Positions 22,268 to 34,792 of a stretch of DNA of 64,000 bases are shown here, one piece after another. This stretch comes from Cladopsammia gracilis (taxonomy: Eukaryota > Cnidaria > Anthozoa > Scleractinia > Dendrophylliidae), in assembly GCA_022457155.1 (NCBI GenBank), contig JAJGOT010000216.1, positions 883,501-947,500 of the forward strand, in the 5' to 3' direction. How positions within the stretch are numbered: position 1 is the stretch's first letter; each line of letters starts with the position of its first letter. Both the position numbers and the translations under genes were made by a program. The notes under the pieces are model-generated. The model had not been told where the DNA came from. It saw only the letters and a program-made list of their open reading frames with translations, and did not search any database.

Positions 22268-23849
22268 GAGGGGGACATTGGGGTTCGCGGTATCGCGGTA
22301 TTGGTCCATTTTTTGTGCGGTATTTCGGTAAATTTTATTTTTGAACGCGGTATTTCGGTATTGTCTGAGACTGCGGTATGCGGTATTTGATTATTTCGGA
22401 CTGCGGTATTCGGTGAAACACGTTTTTTTTGCGCGGTATTTCGGTATTTGACAGGCTGATGATTTGCTGACCTTTGCTGTCATTCCCCAAATAGTATTAT
22501 GAAATAACACTCCTAGAGATCTCTAGGCTCGATTACCAGCCGTTTTGTGCGCCCGCGTTCCTTCGCGCACACCACTTGTTGGGAGGAGGATTTGAAAACC
22601 GGACCTCCTCAAACGGCTGAAAATCGAGCTCAACACCTGAAAATCGAGCCTAAGAGATCCCTAGATGACATGTGTAATCTCTACCGTATTACAATAGCGT
22701 CATTCATAAACTCATGATGGAATGTGACAAATTTAAAATCGCGACTGCTTCGTTTCAACGGGCCGCTTGTGCCGCCACGATTTCACTCTCATCTATCCTG
22801 TTTATAGATTGGCTAAGCCTGTGAATGTGCTTGACAACGAAGCGCGATGTGTCGCACTATACTCAGTTTAGAGTCAGTTTAGACCACAGCGTGCGTTATA
22901 CAATCAGGTCACGCTATAGTCAAAAAGGTAAAGTAAGGAATCGGAAAACTGCGCCACGCGATGTCATGTACGAAAAATTAAACGGACTAAGTTTATTTAT
23001 TTTTCATGTTTTGATTCATTCCGGCTTTTAGGATTTCACGCTCAAGATTCCGGATTCCGGGGAATAGGTAAACCATTAGCCGTTCGAATGGCTGAATATT
23101 TTTTTTCCGAACGGATAGCCCTAGCCGTTCGAACGGCTGAAGTTTTTTTTGAACGCTAGCAGCAGCCGTTCGAACGGCTGAAGGGTTTTTTTGAACGGCA
23201 ACGGCTAGCAGCAGCCGTTCGAACGGCTGAATAAATTTTTTGAATGGCTAATCACGAAACCACAGCCGTTCGAACGGCCTCCTGCCGTTCGTGAACGGCT
23301 GATGAACGGCACTGGGTGAACGGCTTGAACGGCTCGAACTCATAGCCGTCAGTATCGTTTTCGCGTGAGAGGTCACAAATGTTGTGTGCAAACCAAGGGA
23401 ACGTTTTTTTAAAGCATGACACAGTTGTGAATTTGAAAAAGGTAAAAAGAAAAGTCGAGTGGGTTGGGGAGTGGGGGTCTAAATGATCCCCACTGACCAT
23501 CCGTGTAGGGGATATGGATATTTTCTGGAACCACACATTCGGAGTGTTAGAGGACAAAGGGATATAATTGGAAAGAGCAATTAACATTTTCGGTATGCAA
23601 CCTGGAACTGTTACTAGAGTGTCACGTGGTCATTTGCTGCGAAAGCTTTAGTTCCTTCTACGAGGTAAGTCTTACACGCGCAACTGACCGTAACTAGATC
23701 GCTTATCCTACAACCCTCCAAAAATATTTGTACCTGCCTGATATCCATACCTGCGGTATCGGTATTTGTTGATTTTCCTTGCGGTATTGCGGTATTTTTG
23801 ATTTTAGGCTGCGGTATTGCGGTATGGGCTACCCCCCAATGTCCCCCTC
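22268..23849. mobile_element. 1,582-bp DNA transposon, copy 2 (inverted)
   Basis: This has the same length as copy 1 and encodes the same predicted 111- and 68-aa ORFs, in opposite orientation. It is flanked by CATAAA at 22,262-22,267 and 23,850-23,855. Together with copy 1 this fixes the ends and the 6-bp target duplication. The near-identity implies recent movement by a transposase encoded elsewhere. Confidence 0.85.
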
Positions 23850-24182
23850 CATAAAAAAGACTGGAGCTCTAACAATGAAATAATTTCCCTACCGTTGGCG
23901 TAACATCATTCTTAATACTTTTTGTTGGCCTCGGTGCATCAATCATGTGAGGGTTGTTAGTACATAAAAACAATGGAGCAAGGAAAGCGGTCAAGCACTC
24001 TGAGTGTCATTCCTTTGGTGGAAATGTTATATTAACAAACTGATCATTTTGGATCGGCTATCTATTTCGCAATCTTTTAAGAGCTAATTGTTAATTACAA
24101 TTAGTTAAAAAAAGTTTATATAGTAAAATTGTTTTTGTTTTTAAATCCTTTATTATTCATATCAAATGTGGTTGTGTATATA

Positions 24183-24321
24183 CCTAATTCAATAAAGGTT
24201 GCTTTGGTCATTGGTAATTGGGCATACGAAACACAATGCAACGCTTTGCTTGAGTGACCGCTAAACAATAGCTTCCCAATGCCCAATTACCAATGACCAA
24301 AGCAACCTTTATTGAATTAGG
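24183..24321. mobile_element. CCTAATTCAATAAAGG MITE, copy 2
   Basis: This is inserted in GTTGTGTATATACAACAACAGC; the uninterrupted site is seen at about 60,270. Both termini are perfect inverted repeats. Confidence 0.75.
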
Positions 24322-24493
24322 TGTATACAACAACAGCGAGACCCTAGTCGGTGCTAAAAACTCTCGGTTAAGATGTAGCTGCTGTTGTTACTGTCTTGTT
24401 GTCAAATATTTTATTGGTATCAAATGAGGTTGTTGATACAACAGCGCGTCACAGTTGAAAGTTAATAAAAAAGATAATCAGAAAACAAGGAAT

Positions 24494-24565
24494 GGAGAAT
24501 CCGGGTATCGATCCCGGTACCTCCCGCATGCGAAGCGGGCGCTCTACCATTTGAGCTAATCCCCC
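24494..24565 (-). tRNA. tRNA-Ala(CGC)
   Basis: Consensus 72-nt gene, TTCGCAT anticodon loop, all stems paired, G3-U70 present. Confidence 0.9.
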
Positions 24566-25297
24566 AGACACTGAACGTTTCTCCTCTCAGGTAACTTTAT
24601 TTGTAAGCTTAAATTGAGTTAAAACAGATTCATTATGAGAGAGGTAGTCACTGCCACATTTCAGTTTTCTGGAATCTTTCTTCTTTGGTTTCAGCGCATT
24701 CTACAATGACATGAGATTGGTTAGTGTATAAGAAAGATTGGAGCTCTACAAATGAAATGATTCCCCATTGGCTGGCCAGAGATCGTTCTAAATACTTTTT
24801 GTTGGCCTAGCCTCAGTGCATCAAATCATGAGGGTTAGTACATAAAAAGACATATTGCTAGAGCAAGCGAAACGGTCAGGTACTCTGAGAGCCTTTCGAA
24901 CCATTTTCCCATCAGCGGTTGATCGATTCCTTTGGTAGAAATGTTATATAAACAAACGTTGATCATTTTGGACAGGTTAGCTATTGGATAGCTACAATTA
25001 TTTAAAAACAGTTTTTCAATGTGAAAAAAAACTTATTATTATATCACTTTATAATAAGGGTGAGGGTCACGGTTAGTACATAAAAAGACACAATAGAGCA
25101 AGGAAAGCGGTCAGGCACTCTGAGTGTCATTCCTTTGGTGAAAATGTTATAAAAACAAACTTTGATCATTTTGGATTGGCTGTAGCTGTTTCACGAGCTT
25201 TTAACTGGAGCTTAATTGTTAAAAAAGTTTAAATAGTAAAAAAAGTCTTTTATCATTTATATCAAGTGTGGTTCAACAAAAGCGAGAAACAAAAAGT

Positions 25298-25369
25298 GGA
25301 GAATCCGGGTATCGATCCCGGTACCTCCCGCATGCAAAGCGGGCGCTCTACCATTTGAGCTAATTCCCC
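25298..25369 (-). tRNA. tRNA-Ala(UGC)
   Basis: 72 nt, TTTGCAT loop, 5' end GGGGAATTAGC, intact T-stem. The 3' flank (CACTTTTTG) belongs to the AGC-type unit, while the 5' flank is that of the UGC unit. This suggests recombination within the tRNA. Confidence 0.85.
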
Positions 25370-25529
25370 TATTCGTGGCTGTAATCTCACATAAGATACC
25401 CACATCCTATTACATCTTAATTAATAGATTGGGTTAGCCTACTAGATGTAAGCTAAAATAAGGTAAAATAGTTTCGTTGTGGAAAAGGTAGGCGCTTCTG
25501 TAGTATTTCTGAAATCATTTTTCAAATGA

Positions 25530-25592
25530 GAATTGTGATTGTGCACCTTCCACATGCGAGGAGGGCGCTCTACCATTTGAACTAATCCCCCA
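25530..25592 (-). pseudogene. tRNA-Ala(CGC) relic
   Basis: The T-arm-less relic again, with further changes in the anticodon arm (ACATGCGAGGAGGG on the plus strand). Confidence 0.6.
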
Positions 25593-25650
25593 TGCAGTCG
25601 ACGGCTATTTTTGCTATTTAAAAGACAACTAACTGCATGTCATACATACA

Positions 25651-25809
25651 CCCAATTCAATAAAGGTTGCTTTGGCAGTTGGTCATTGGTAATTGGGATT
25701 TGGCATTTGGCATAAGGAACACAATGCAATGCTTCGCTTGAGTGACCGCCAAACAATAGCTTCCCAATGCCCAATTACCAATGACCAAAGGAACCTTTAT
25801 TGAATTAGG
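25651..25809. mobile_element. CCTAATTCAATAAAGG MITE, copy 3
   Basis: Occupies the same relative place in the unit as copy 1 but lacks the second adjoining MITE. The left terminus is mutated to CCCAATTC. Confidence 0.7.
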
Positions 25810-26049
25810 TATATTTTAACATTTCACCTTGTTGGACATCTTCAGTCACCTCGGACTGAGTTATTTTAAGCTTGATTTCTATAAAAAGAGGATATTGTAA
25901 ACTCAAACATAAGAGTAAAAATGTGTTCGTAGTCAAAGAATTAGTTGCTGTTGTTACTGTCTTGTCAAATATTTTATTCGCATCAAATGAGGTTGTTAAT
26001 ACAGCAGCGTGTCAGGAAAAAATAAAAATAATATTAAAAAACACGGAAT

Positions 26050-26121
26050 GGAGAATCCGGGTATCGATCCCGGTACCTCCCGTATGCAAAGCGGGCGCTC
26101 TACCATTTGAGCTAATCCCCC
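26050..26121 (-). tRNA. tRNA-Ala(UGC)
   Basis: 72 nt, TTTGCAT loop, one anticodon-stem mismatch from CGTATGC on the plus strand; otherwise consensus, with a TTTTTT run downstream. Confidence 0.8.
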
Positions 26122-27365
26122 AGACGCCGAACGTTTTTTCTCTTCGGGCAACTGTATGCTTCATTTTAAAATTTCGAGCCCAGGACCCAAAAATTCGGTT
26201 TCGTTGCACCTACCCTCCGGACCAAGTGTATTTGGTATCAAATTAAAGCTTATTTTCCATATTGTACAAATTTACTTGTTACCAGCTTAGTAACTGATGC
26301 ATAAGGGAGATATAGTGGTGTTTTCATGAGGGAGTGGGTTGAGAGATTTTTTGTCTCATAGACATCCTAGCTATTTCAAACTAATACATATAGTTAGCCT
26401 TAGCCTAGTTGTTGCTTGTCAAAAAATACCCGAGAAACTGATTTGGAAATCAAAATTGCAAAAATACACAAACATATTTGCATAGGCGACAAGAGTATAA
26501 AATCTAAGTCTTGTTTTGTTTACATAAAATCGCTTTTCAATCTATGTAATGAATGAACAAACACATAAAAATGGACAACACAATCTTCTTTCGAAACATT
26601 TTATTCAAATCTCCATTAGTTTATGTTTAAAAGCAAAACGCGTACCATTTATATAGCGCATCGAGGCCGAGCCGTGTCTTCGATGATTCAAATTCAAGAA
26701 ATTAATACAACTGAATTTAAACTACATTTTATAAACAATTCTCCATAACTAACGAGAACACAAACAAAAAGTCAATCAAAGATTGAAATCAAGATAAATT
26801 CCCATCGAAAAATGTAATTTTTTTTACCTTTAAGTCCCTCCGGCGACTACTGTACTTGGAAATTCTTTAAATCTCCGCTTTGGTGCTGAAATCCGTAAAA
26901 CGAACCCCTCTCTTCGCATTGCTAAAAACGTACATAGTTCCTCAAAGCAAGATTTTATCCCTGAAAGCTCTTCTTTTTCCACTAAAGCTGCTTCTGAGTA
27001 TCCCTTTTAAAATTAGTATCCTGTCTTGAGTAGCAAACCGCAAAAAAAATGTTGGGTGATAACGACTTTCATTCTCCGTTAAAAACAGCAAAAAAGTGTT
27101 TACCGAGCTGACGGCTGTGTAGCCGCTTGAAAAACAAAGCCTCAAAGATCCCGGATGTCGTGTGGCGTCACACGCGCATGTTTTTCGACGTCATACGTGC
27201 CAGCGAGCTAGCCAAAAGCGTACGGGGGGCGGAGGGCGGAGGGTGAGGTACGGCGGGCACACAACACGCCCGCGAAACATTCCGCTAGCCATGACCATGA
27301 AAAATGACGAGCATAGGTTCTATGAGTATGGTGCTCCGCCGGGCCTTCGGCCCGCGGGCTCCGCT
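26122..27365. other. Anonymous DNA with a CpG-rich patch
   Basis: No recognisable gene. A minus-strand ORF at 26,942-27,145 has no known motif. A CpG-rich stretch at 27,160-27,365 ends in a GCCGGGCCTTCGGCCCG hairpin. Confidence 0.45.
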
Positions 27366-28160
27366 ATGATAACTTTGCAAATACCCACCCATTATGCATG
27401 AAACTTGACAATGTTGTTTATCAAGAGGTCATCTACTAACATCCCCATTATTGTTTACTCCACATGTTGCCATGGCAACTGTTTCTATGGAAACGCATAC
27501 GAAATGAGAAAAACCATCATTTTGTCAATGTTTCTGCTGCATTTTAAGGGTGAATTATCACAAAACACATGCATAGATTTTAAAACACGTTTTACTAGAG
27601 CCAAGGTGTTTTCGTGGGGTAGGGAGGGGAGGTCCCGTTGTTCCCTATCAAGACATGATCGGAAATGCGAGGTTTATGGCCATACATTGACCACTTTATT
27701 AGGAACACTTTTGAAATTTAGGTGGCAAGAAGAACTGTTCTGATTGTTTCTATCAGCTACCGTCATCTTGAGTTCTTGTTTATGTGTTTCCATGGCAACG
27801 ACTGCCAGGATAACAGATCAAGAACATTAGACCAAGATAACCTGCAATATTAAAGTCAATATCAGGTAACATCTGATATTCGTTTAACTACTTATTTATT
27901 TTCATGTTCTACTCGCGCTCTACACTTCCTGGTATGAACTACTTCACAAGGTGAAACACTCAAGTGCACAACATGGATCTGGAGTCTCCAGCAGGGCGAG
28001 GGATGGGTAAAGAATTCTCCCTAGAAAATTAATTTATCACAAAAGTTTGTAGAAATACCTCGTTTATTGTAGTGCACAGAAATGTGCACGAGCTATTTAC
28101 ACAATACACGACTTTCATCTTGTTACAATGCACTGCTTGACATTGGTTCTTCTGAAACAT
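27366..28160. repeat. Duplicated non-coding flank of the PIN-like gene, copy 2
   Basis: This is a near-identical partner of 13,628-14,430, including two CATGG-rich stretches (GTTGCCATGGCAACTG). No motif-bearing ORF is seen. Confidence 0.65.
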
Positions 28161-29522
28161 TTACAGTTCTTCCTCATCCTCATCCTCATCTTCCTCATCG
28201 CCATCATCTCCTTGGCCAGTGACACTGTTTACACATTGATCAGTGCATGTGCAGGCGTCAGTGCAGGGAAGACTGTTTCTTACACATGAACAGCGTCTTG
28301 TTTGGCAAGCGCCTTTGCATCCGCAGCAGACTAGCTCCATCACGGCCTCTGGAGCTGGTGCCAGATTTGTCCAGACGATCTCCGGGCGACCATCCCTTAG
28401 CTGCCAGCCTTGATGTTAAGGACCTACGTCTGTCTGTGGATGTAGAGCACTCCTCCAAATATGGGCTTGATAATTTACTCGCTTGAGATGCTGCTTCAAT
28501 GCGGCACTTGTTGGAGGAAGCTGATGGGACTGCACATTTTTGCCTTTGCAGAACATCCTGCACCTCAGCTCATTCACGCGGGTACATTGGTGTTCATTAT
28601 AAAGCCTACAAACGGCCTCTTCCAGCTTAACCATTTGACCCTCGCTCAAAGGAACACTCTCACCAAGGACTTCTACACTGCTTCTAATGACTTCATCATT
28701 CTTAACGATTTCCAGGGCCTTCTTTTTCCTTTTACCAGCAAATGCATTGATGGAGTCACATCCTGTCAGGGCATGTAGGCTCGGGAGAACCTGGCACATG
28801 TGGGGACCCAGCTTCTCACACAGACGAGGAATACTAAAGAGTCGCGACCTACTTCTTGTGCCACTGACCAGAGTTATTTCAGCAGGAATGGCGGCTTGAT
28901 GGTGGCATGCCAACACTTCAACGTCTCTGTCAGAGGAGATTATTGCGACTCCTTGATGCCGATTGGAAGAAGAATGGAAAGCATGTAAGAACATTCTGGT
29001 GTCTGCCTCTTCTTGAATGCTGTACAATTCCAATGCCTCAGTTGCTACTACTCTACCATCCGAGACATCGAGCCTGGTGCAACGGTTTCCGTGGGTGTAG
29101 TAGACTGTTCGGTTCCCAATCTTCCGAGCAAAGGCTTGATTGGTTGACCATTCATTGACAAGAAAATCCATAAGACCCTTCTTATTGGCTCCACTTGACA
29201 TGAATTTTCTCCATTGCCGCGGACAAAGCTGTTGCGGGCTTGTGGTGTTAACTGTCAGATGACCGCCCCTACTTCTCTTCTCCCTCGCAATGTTCTTTAT
29301 CCTGTTTATCGAGACCTTGGGATACTGATCTCCTACAAAATCGATTTTTGTAGCCTCTCCTGCACTTGTCAAGATTCTGTTCAGTACCATCTCTTCCAGG
29401 TCAGCGAATCTGTCTGGGATCTTACTAAGCGTCTGTAGCATGGCCACAGCATCGATGATGACTGTTGCTGTTCGTTCCGGTAGGTGCTGTAGACACTTCC
29501 CTCCCTGAATTCTTGGACACAA
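28161..29522 (-). pseudogene. PIN/FEN-like nuclease with Cys-rich C-terminus, one in-frame stop
   Basis: The open frame 29,522-28,416 (368 codons) carries EEADTRMFLHAFHSS, then IISSDRDVEVLACHH, then LHALTGCDSINAFAGK. These acidic clusters in this order suggest a PIN/FEN-like nuclease fold, which is inference. A single TAA at 28,416-28,418 separates it from a same-frame continuation ending in CCGCKGACQTRRCSCVRNSLP, CTDACTC and QC (CXC/tesmin-like spacing), then an acidic tail to 28,161. The catalytic-looking DTD of the other copy is DRD here. The N-terminus is probably incomplete. It is repeat-associated and probably transposon-derived. Confidence 0.65.
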
Positions 29523-29969
29523 AATTGCCTGTTTAGAGGCCCAAGCATAAGCAAAACATTCAAAATTTTCTCGTTCTCTTATGCTTCCGCTTATGCTTAT
29601 GTTTGCCTCATAAGAGTAAAGCTGTATTCATAGTCAAAGAAGTAGTTGCTGTTGTTACTGTATTGTCAAATATTTATTGGCATCAAATGAGGTTGTTGAT
29701 ACAGCAGCGCGTCACAGTTGAAAGTTAAAGAATCTGACCCACCCAGTTTGCATTGCGCGCCTACGTTGGTTCATCCGCCATTTTCAGGGCCCCAGAAAGT
29801 CCATACTGTATTGTAGATGAGAAATTCACTCGTGCAAGAGGTGATATGCTTGCCCAAATATGGAATAGAACCGTATTATAACAATAAAAGAAGCGCACAA
29901 TGCAAACTGGGTGGATCAGACTCTTTAATAAAAAAAATTTCAAAAGTTAATAATCAGAAAGCACGGAAT

Positions 29970-30041
29970 GGAAAATCCGGGTATCGATCCCGGTACCTCC
30001 CGCATGCAAAGCGGGCGCTCTACCATTTGAGCTAATCCCCC
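29970..30041 (-). tRNA. tRNA-Ala(UGC)
   Basis: 72 nt, TTTGCAT loop, 3' end ATTTTCC, which turns one acceptor pair into G-U or mismatch; other stems are consensus. Confidence 0.8.
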
Positions 30042-30326
30042 AGTCACTGAATATTCCTTTTCTTCGGGCAACTGCTTGTTTCATTTTAAAATTTCGGCCT
30101 AATGAACTAAAGAGCTATACAACTGTATTTGTAAGTTAAATTTACGTAAACTGTAAAAACGGATTCACTGTGAGAGAGGTAGTCACTGCCACATTTTTTA
30201 AAAATCTTTCTTCTTTGGCTTAGGCGCATTACATACATCAATGACATGAGATCAAATGAGGTTGTTGATACAGCAGCGCGTCACAGTTGAAAGGTATTAA
30301 AAATAATGATAAAATAAACGCAGAAT

Positions 30327-30398
30327 GGAGAATCCGGGTATCGATCCCGGTACCTCCCGCATGCGAAGCGGGCGTTCTACCATTTGAGCTAATCCCCC
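30327..30398 (-). tRNA. tRNA-Ala(CGC)
   Basis: 72 nt, TTCGCAT loop, consensus acceptor and T-arm, one substitution in the D-stem side (GGCGTTCTACC on the plus strand). Confidence 0.85.
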
Positions 30399-30929
30399 AG
30401 ATACAGAGCGTTTCTCCTCTTAGGTAACTTTATTTGTAAGCTCAAATTGAGTTAAAACAGATTCATTATGAGAGAGGTAGTCATTGCCACATTTTTCTGA
30501 AATCTTTCTTCTTTGGTTTCAACACATTCTACAATGACATGAGATTTGTTAGTGCATAAAAACGATTGGAGCTCTACCAATGAAACAATTCCCCAACGCC
30601 TGGCCAAAGATCATTCTAAATACTTTTTGTTGGTCTAGCCTCAGTGCATCAAATCATAAAGGTTATTAGTATATACAAAGACTCATTGCTGGAGCAGGCG
30701 AAACGGTCAGGCACTCAGAGTATTTTAAACTAATTTCAAACAGCTGTTGATCGATTCCTTTGGTTGAAATGTTATATAAACAAACTTTGATCATTTTGGA
30801 CAGCCTAGCTATTGGTAAGCTACAATTATTTAAAAATAGTTTTTCAATGTAAAAGAAAAAAAGTTTTGTTGCATCACTTCATTATTAAATGTGGTTGTGG
30901 ATAAACAACAACAACGGCGAGAAAAATAT

Positions 30930-31001
30930 GGAGAATACGGGTATTGATCCCGGTTTCTCCTGCATGCAAAGCGGGCGCTCTACCATTTGAGCTAATCCCC
31001 C
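30930..31001 (-). tRNA. tRNA-Ala(UGC), weakened
   Basis: 72 nt, TTTGCAT loop, but the T-loop/B box is changed (GTATTGATCCCGGTTTC on the plus strand) and the acceptor has one mismatch. It may be a pseudogene. Confidence 0.55.
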
Positions 31002-32111
31002 AGACACTGAAAGATTCCTTTTTTAGGACAACTGTATGTCTTGATTTTATTTCGCCCTATTGAACTAACGAGCTACTAATGCTGTGCTCACATTAGCACC
31101 GAAACATATTTACACACTGCATCACCCTTCGTTACAAGTGAGATTTCTCCACAAAATCATACATCAAGTTCAAGCTCGATTTGTTTCGGTTCATGTCTAA
31201 TTATAAACATTTTATGCCACATATGCAGCTTATTGCTGCCTCGTAAAACAAGATAATGAATAACTAATGAGAAATTGAAATTGCAAACATATTTAAACGA
31301 CATTTGCGCTAACGTGTTTCGTCTGGCTTAGATCGAAAATACCTCGTGAGGCTGTTTCTTTGGGATAAGCTTTCACTCTTGAAAAGTCTAATATTGATTG
31401 GGTGTTCCGGAGCTATGATTGGTTCATCGCACTATATAAGTTCATTATGAGAACATTCATTCTCACTCTCGCGCAGTTCCATACGGCCTTTATCACCACT
31501 CTAGGTCGGCCAAAGTGCATTTTTAGTTGGCCGATAAACCGATTGCCGAACTATGTGCATCGTGAAGTGTTCGATCATCCCCATGTTGTTAATCCGTTGT
31601 TGTTGTTTAGTTGTACCGCCCGTAGGTTTAATTATAAGAGCGCTTTATTAATCGAGTACGCAAAAAGCATCTGGAACTCTGGTTGTGCCTTTTTGGGTCT
31701 TTTTGGCGTTCGGCCAGTTTTCTGGCCTTTTCTGACAAGAATCCATGCAGATTTCATTGTGACCTATAAAGTATTCCTTTGCAACCTTGTATTAGAGCAC
31801 GGGAAGAACACCGATTCCTTATTTGGTCCTAAACAGTTGCATGGTAGCGTTGCGTTTTTGCTTTCTACGAGATTGAATGAGAGCTGTTTATTGTGACACT
31901 TGGTTAAAGCCCGTTTACACAGGCGATTTTTTGTGCAATTGTTGTCGCACCTTTCGATGCAATCTGATGTTTGTCGCTCGCAAGTTGCATCTTCAAATCG
32001 CACGTGTAAACGGGTGGTGATCTCAGTGCGATTTGTGTTAATAGGTTCGTGTTCCAGTACTCTGAAGTAAAAATCAACAACAACAACTTCACTTAAACCA
32101 TCACCAATCAT
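31002..32111. other. Anonymous DNA with a GCGATTT-type repeat
   Basis: At about 31,910-32,040 a repeat with GCCCGTTTACAC and TGCGATTTGTG motifs matches 58,370-58,500 and 62,630-62,910. The 164-codon ORF at 31,402-31,896 has no recognisable motif. Confidence 0.5.
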
Positions 32112-33408
32112 AACTAGACGTCATCCAACATCACTCCACGTCATCCAACGTCACTAGACATCATCCTACATCACTAGGCATCATCCAGCATCACTAGCCA
32201 TCATCCCAACGTAACTAGACATCATCCTACATCACTAGGCATAATCCAGCATCACTAGGCATCATTCAACGTAACTAGGCATCATCCAACATCACTAGCC
32301 ATCATCCAGCATCACTAGACATCATCCTACATCACTAGACATCATTTACCATAACTAGGCATCATCCAACGTAACTAGACGTCATCCAACATCACTAGCC
32401 ATCATCCAACATCACTAGCCATCATTTACCATAACTAGGCATCATCCAGCATCACTAGGCATCATTTACCATAACTAGGCATCATCCAACATCACCAGGC
32501 ATCATACAGCATCACTAGGCATCCTCCAACGTAACTAGACATCATCCAACATCACTAGGCATCATACAGCATCGCTAGGCATCATCCAACGTAACTAGAC
32601 ATCATCCAACATCACTACGCATCTTCCAACGTAACTAGGCATCATCCAACGTAACTAGACATCATCCAACATCACTAGGCATCATCCAGCATCACTAGGC
32701 ATCATCCAACGTACCTACACGTCATTCAACATCACTAGGCATCATCCAACATCACTAGGCATCATCCAACGTAACTAGACATCATTCAACATCACTATGC
32801 ATCTCCTGCCATCACCAGGCATCGTCTACCATCATTAGGCATCATCTACCATCACTAGACATCAGCCAACATTACTAGCATCAACTACCATCACTAGGCA
32901 TCATCCAACGTCACTAGGCATCATCCAACGTAGCTAGACATCATCCAATACAACTAGACATCATCCAACGTCACTAGGCATCATCTAACGTAACTAGACA
33001 TCATGTAACATCACTAGACATCATCCAGCATCATTAGGCATCATCCAACATCACTAGGCATCATACAACGTCACTAGACATCATCTAACATCACTAGACA
33101 TCACCTACCATCGCTAGGCACCATTCAGCGTAACTATGCATCATCTTAGATCACTATACATCATCTACCATCACTAGACATCACCTACCATCACCTACCA
33201 TCACTAGGCATTATCCAATGTAACCAGATATCACCCAACGTCACAAGACATCATCCAGCATCACTAGGCATCATCCAATATCACTAGACATCTTCTACCA
33301 TCACTAAACATCACCTACCATCACTAGACATAATCCAGCGTAACTAGACATCATCTACCATCACTAGACATCTACCAACGTCACTAGACATCATATACCA
33401 TCACTAGG
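32112..33408. repeat. 20-bp satellite tract 3, reversed orientation
   Basis: The unit reads CATCCAACATCACTAGGCAT on the plus strand, the reverse complement of the other tracts. About 65 units. The inversion implies rearrangement or independent expansion. Confidence 0.92.
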
Positions 33409-34792
33409 AGAAAAGTTTTGGGTTTGCTAAAACATGTCTAAGTGCTATTCACGAACGATGTCTTATGACCATCCTAAGTTAGTGTAACTTAACAGTCTCT
33501 TAAGTTTAGTGGTCGCTGGCAGTTATCGATTAGTAAAGGTAAGCCAATCAGAGATGGTTTTTATGGCGCGGTGTTATCAATAGTAATTTATGAAAATTAC
33601 ATGAATGAATATTTTGTCTTGTGTAAAATGTTGTTCATGGTCAGCAGCGAAAGCAATAAACAAATCTATCATCGTTTAGGATCCAAGGGTTTATTTTTCA
33701 CGAAAAACGGAAATATAACTCGCAATGAGATAGAAATGTGGAACCTGTTATTGACCCGGGAAAATATTTAATGCTTCTTTAAAATGTTTATCTAATCAGT
33801 AACTATTGTGATACACAAATAAACACGCTGAAAATCGACGTAAAACTCGTCAACAATCGAATTTAGCCCCAGTCAAGACAAGTCTTAATAAGTTAGGAGG
33901 TCAATATTGACCTCCTAAATTTAGGAGAAAAATTAGGACATATTTTAAGTTAGGCGGACTTCGTGAATACCAATTAAGACATGTCTTAAAAATTTAGGAG
34001 GTCCAAAGTCTAGGAGAAAAAGTTAAGACATGTCTTAAAATAGGAGGTCTTCGTGAATACCAGTTATCCCCCAAGTTATATCTTATGATGCTTTCGTGAA
34101 TATGGCCCCAGGGTACTATACTTGGCTTTACAGAATTTTACGGGTTCGGAAGACCCCAGGGAGATTCAGTTATACACCAGAGAGAGTAGGCTATGAAAAA
34201 TAAGATTTTAACCCCTGGGTGGTGCCTTAAGGTAACCCCGAGAGAGAGAAACGTGTACTTGGCTGGTAGATGTTTCAGGATGAAATATCAAAAATGAAAC
34301 GAACAAAAAAAAGTTGAAGTGTGCTTGCTTTTGTTTCATCTATCAGTTTACCGAATCGTGCGAGATGTCTATCTAGTCAAGTCATCGATGGCGGACGATC
34401 TCCAGTGACGGCGGATGATGTCTTATGATAGTATACGAAGTCTAAATATATTGAATAATTAACAGGATGAGGTTGAGCATGATAGCGATAATTATGAAGG
34501 CCAAAGTTTGTTTTATCTGCCGAAGCCGAAGGTTGAGGCGGATAATACAAACTGAGGCCGAATCCAATAATTGTTTTATTATGCATATTCCTGAGCTGCA
34601 CTTGTAAAGACAAGAGCGCGCACAAAAAAGTGATCAATGCACAGCACACAAACTCTTGTCTGTAGGTATGACGTCACTTCTACATATATAAAATTCATTG
34701 TCTGTAGGTATGACGTAACAGAAACAGCAAGCAATAATTAGCTGCTTGCTTATAGCCAATCAAAATCGAGCTAGTGACACCAATGTATAATA
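33409..34792. other. Anonymous DNA with nested short palindromes
   Basis: Repeats of TTAAGACATGTCTTAA and GGAGGTCAATATTGACCTCC occur at 33,870-34,060, with CTTCGTGAATAC boundaries, consistent with a decayed MITE. No gene is seen. Confidence 0.5.

Noticed and set aside
8288..31001. tRNA-like units as tRNA-derived SINEs
   Set aside because: The units keep full cloverleafs ending at the acceptor, have T-run terminators right after the tRNA, lack A-tails, and lie in collinear blocks on one strand.
31402..31896. 164-codon plus-strand ORF
   Set aside because: Composition is unbiased, no motif is recognisable, and much of its sequence is shared with repeat DNA near 62,560 where the frame is not kept.
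32112..33408. CRISPR-like regular repeats
   Set aside because: The 20-bp units are contiguous with no unique spacers, in eukaryotic DNA; this is satellite, not CRISPR.
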